Assembly: GCF_035918015.1 (NCBI RefSeq)
Contig: NZ_CP109132.1
Location: 5,084,001-5,148,000, forward strand
Origin: Streptomyces sp. NBC_01754
GTDB taxonomy: Bacteria > Actinomycetota > Actinomycetes > Streptomycetales > Streptomycetaceae
Length of the DNA: 64,000 nt
Reading direction: 5' to 3'
Part shown: positions 62,443 to 64,000 of the stretch, in pieces
Layout of the letters: every line of letters starts with the position of its first letter
How positions within the stretch are numbered: position 1 is the first letter of the stretch
The notes under the pieces: model-generated
Database searches by the model: none
What the model saw: only the letters and a program-made list of their open reading frames with translations
Told to the model about the DNA's origin: nothing
Made by a program: the position numbers and the translations under genes

Positions 62443-62532
62443 CCCACGGGTAATGAGCGGGCGTCCGGCCGGGCATGGTTGGATGCGAAGAGAGCGGAAG
62501 ACGAGGGTGTCCAGTCGGGACAGGCGGGAATC

Positions 62533-63525
62533 GTGAGGATCTTCGGGAAGGTACGGCATCGGCCGTCCGCCTCTTGGCGGCAGGCCACGGACCGCGCGTT
62601 CACGCTGATCGGCGACGGCCGGTACGAGGACGCGGGGGCGCTGCTGACACGTGCGGCGGACCTGGAACCCTGGCTCTCGGAGTCCTGGTTCAATCTGGCG
62701 CTGCTGCACAAGTTCCGGCACGACTGGGAGCAGGCGAGGGCCGCGGGTCTGCGTGCCGTGGCCCTGCTCGACCGTGAGTCCGGGGCTCCGGACTGGTGGA
62801 ACGTCGGGATCGCGGCCACCGCCCTTCAGGACTGGCCGCTGGCCCGCCGGGCCTGGCAGGCGTACGGCCTCAAGGTGCCGGGCAGCGGCCAGTACGACGC
62901 CGTGTCCACCAGCGAGCCGGCCGGCATGGAGCTGGGCAGCGCCGCCGTGCGGCTCTCGCCGGAGGGCGAGGCCGAGGTGGTCTGGGGCCGTCGGCTGGAC
63001 CCGGCCCGCATGGAGGTGCTGTCGATCCCGCTGCCGTCCTCCGGGCGGCGCTGGGGCGAGGTCGTCCTGCACGACGGGGTCCCCAACGGCGAGCGGATCA
63101 CGGCGGCCGGTCCGTCCTACCCGGTCTTCGACGAGATCGAGCTGTGGGCGCCCTCTCCGGTACCGACCTGGGTGGTGCTGCTGGAGGCGGCCACCGAGTC
63201 CGACCGGGACGCGCTGGAGAGGCTCGCCTCCGACGCCGGCTTCGCCGCCGAGGACTGGTCGTCCTCCGTGCGGCTGCTCTGCCGGGCCTGTTCGGAGAGC
63301 CGGATGGAGAGCGACGAGGGCGACGGCGATCACCTCGACCCGCACGACCACAGCGAGCCGGGCCATCCCGGGCCGCTGGGCCACCGCACGGCCGGTGAAC
63401 TGTGGTCCCCGGAGCGTGAATGCGGTATAGCGGCGCCGGCCGCTCTGGTGCGGGGGCTGCTGGACGGCTGGGTCGCGGACAGTCCGGACAGTCGTGAGTG
63501 GCGGGATCTGGAAGAAGTCTGCTGA
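62533..63525 (+). CDS. Tetratricopeptide-like conserved protein
   Basis: A 330-residue protein; GTG 62533 gives MRIFGKVRHRPSASWRQATD. The first 120 residues form TPR-like helices (LIGDGRYEDAGALLTRAADL, WWNVGIAATALQDWPLARRA). The C-terminal part is a beta-rich region with no known motif (AAVRLSPEGEAEVVWGRRLD). Streptomyces carries it beside the peptide deformylase gene. Function unknown. Confidence 0.78.
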   Translation: MRIFGKVRHRPSASWRQATDRAFTLIGDGRYEDAGALLTRAADLEPWLSESWFNLALLHKFRHDWEQARAAGLRAVALLDRESGAPDWWNVGIAATALQDWPLARRAWQAYGLKVPGSGQYDAVSTSEPAGMELGSAAVRLSPEGEAEVVWGRRLDPARMEVLSIPLPSSGRRWGEVVLHDGVPNGERITAAGPSYPVFDEIELWAPSPVPTWVVLLEAATESDRDALERLASDAGFAAEDWSSSVRLLCRACSESRMESDEGDGDHLDPHDHSEPGHPGPLGHRTAGELWSPERECGIAAPAALVRGLLDGWVADSPDSREWRDLEEVC

Positions 63526-63547
63526 GCCGTGCCCGTAGGCTGTACGG

Positions 63548-63567
63548 GCACCGATTCCGGTGCGTTT
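63548..63567 (+). terminator. Weak terminator before the deformylase gene
   Basis: A 6-bp stem GCACCG/CGGTGC with an ATTC loop is followed by GTTT. It lies 22 bases after the TPR-like stop and 34 bases before the def start. Confidence 0.45.
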
Positions 63568-63601
63568 CCCACGGGTATTCGCAGGAAGGCGTACGGCGGA
63601 C

Positions 63602-64000
63602 ATGTCGCAGCAGGAGACGGACGAGCAGGTCGGCGTGGACGACGAGGGTTTCCTCGTGGACACCGAGGACTGCGAGGCGCGCGAGACGGCACACCGCGAG
63701 CGCGGCACCTCCCGGCCGATCACGGTGGTGGGCAACCCGGTGCTGCACAAGGAGTGCAGGACGGTCACGGAGTTCGACGACGAGCTGGGCCGGCTGATCG
63801 ACGACATGTTCGCCAGCCAGCGCACGGCCGAAGGCGTGGGCCTGGCGGCGAACCAGATCGGGGTGGACCGGAAGGTCTTCGTCTACGACTGCCCGGACGA
63901 CGAGGGGCTGCGGCACGTCGGCGCGATCTGCAACCCGGTGCTGGAGGAGCTCGCCCCGGAGCGGCGCAACCTCGACGACTCCAACGAGGGATGCCTCTCC
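63602..64000 (+). CDS. def: Peptide deformylase, 5' part
   Basis: An ATG at 63602 opens a frame that runs to the window end, 133 codons. After an acidic 40-residue extension the deformylase core begins: [32 protein letters not shown] (motif 1) and the start of EGCLS (motif 2, metal-binding Cys). The HExxH motif 3 lies beyond the window. It removes the formyl group from nascent proteins. Confidence 0.93.
   Translation, partial: MSQQETDEQVGVDDEGFLVDTEDCEARETAHRERGTSRPITVVGNPVLHKECRTVTEFDDELGRLIDDMFASQRTAEGVGLAANQIGVDRKVFVYDCPDDEGLRHVGAICNPVLEELAPERRNLDDSNEGCLS

Noticed and set aside
62527..62552. Possible sigma-R site near the TPR-like gene
   Set aside because: GGAAT is present, but the base triplet at the right distance is GGT or GTA rather than GTT, and it overlaps the likely start codon.

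Overview
The window is high-GC chromosomal DNA from a Streptomyces or very close relative. Signs are strong third-position GC bias, frequent GTG starts, many 1-13 nt gene overlaps, a WblC/WhiB7 locus, and a sigR-rsrA pair with a matching GGAAT-N18-GTT promoter. I see no transposase, integrase, CRISPR array, rRNA operon or secondary-metabolite synthase. The content is mostly conserved actinobacterial core. Its gene set strongly resembles the Rv3193c-Rv3228 region of Mycobacterium tuberculosis: DUF3152 protein, MoeZ, ATL protein, AdnAB-like helicase-nucleases, NudC, mycoredoxin, UvrD2, WhiB7, AarF, DUF2342-type protein, PDZ-Lon protease, UPF0182, RsgA, AroA, SRAP, SigH/RshA.

Layout. 1-1450: tail of an alpha/beta hydrolase and a DUF3152 zincin-like protein. 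1567-7178: a tightly packed four-gene carbohydrate cluster (PelF-like GT4 glycosyltransferase, polytopic membrane protein, NAD-dependent sugar epimerase, spherulin-4/GH135-like protein), preceded by a perfect 16-bp inverted repeat and containing an 18-codon leader ORF. 7172-8441: moeZ behind a sigma-R promoter. 8554-14787: two tandem secreted S33 peptidase lipoproteins and a large flippase/pseudokinase membrane protein. 14961-27807: DNA repair and redox block (ATL, AdnA-like, AdnB-like, M20 peptidase, NudC, mycoredoxin, UvrD2). 27808-28836: wblC with a promoter of WhiB7 type, a 107-codon upstream ORF and an intrinsic attenuator. 29022-33158: two small proteins, AarF kinase, ThiF-like protein, YgjP-type metalloprotease. 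33266-36363: TerD-AIM24 fusion followed by two AIM24 genes. 36477-45758: Nudix protein, DUF2342-like protein, SDR, MoaE, PDZ-Lon protease, PPA1309 protein, UPF0182 protein. 45801-48426: two identical initiator tRNA genes, each with its own terminator, flanking a Sel1-repeat gene. 48578-50614: divergent catR-like and catalase genes. 50753-58313: CBS protein, HisN, TetR, SMR exporter, RsgA, AroA, M50 protease, SRAP protein, alpha/beta hydrolase. 58345-62442: sigR-rsrA and two HD-domain membrane proteins. 62533-64000: TPR-like protein and the start of peptide deformylase.

How it fits together. Three sites match the sigma-R consensus exactly, upstream of moeZ, of mycoredoxin and of sigR itself. 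They link sulfur transfer, mycothiol-dependent thiol repair and the sigma-R/RsrA switch into one thiol-stress circuit inside this window. WblC answers ribosome-targeting antibiotics, and catR-catalase answers peroxide. The least understood parts are the Pel-like carbohydrate cluster, the TerD/AIM24 cassette and the duplicated tRNA-fMet arrangement. All assignments come from reading motifs and known family features; no database search was run.
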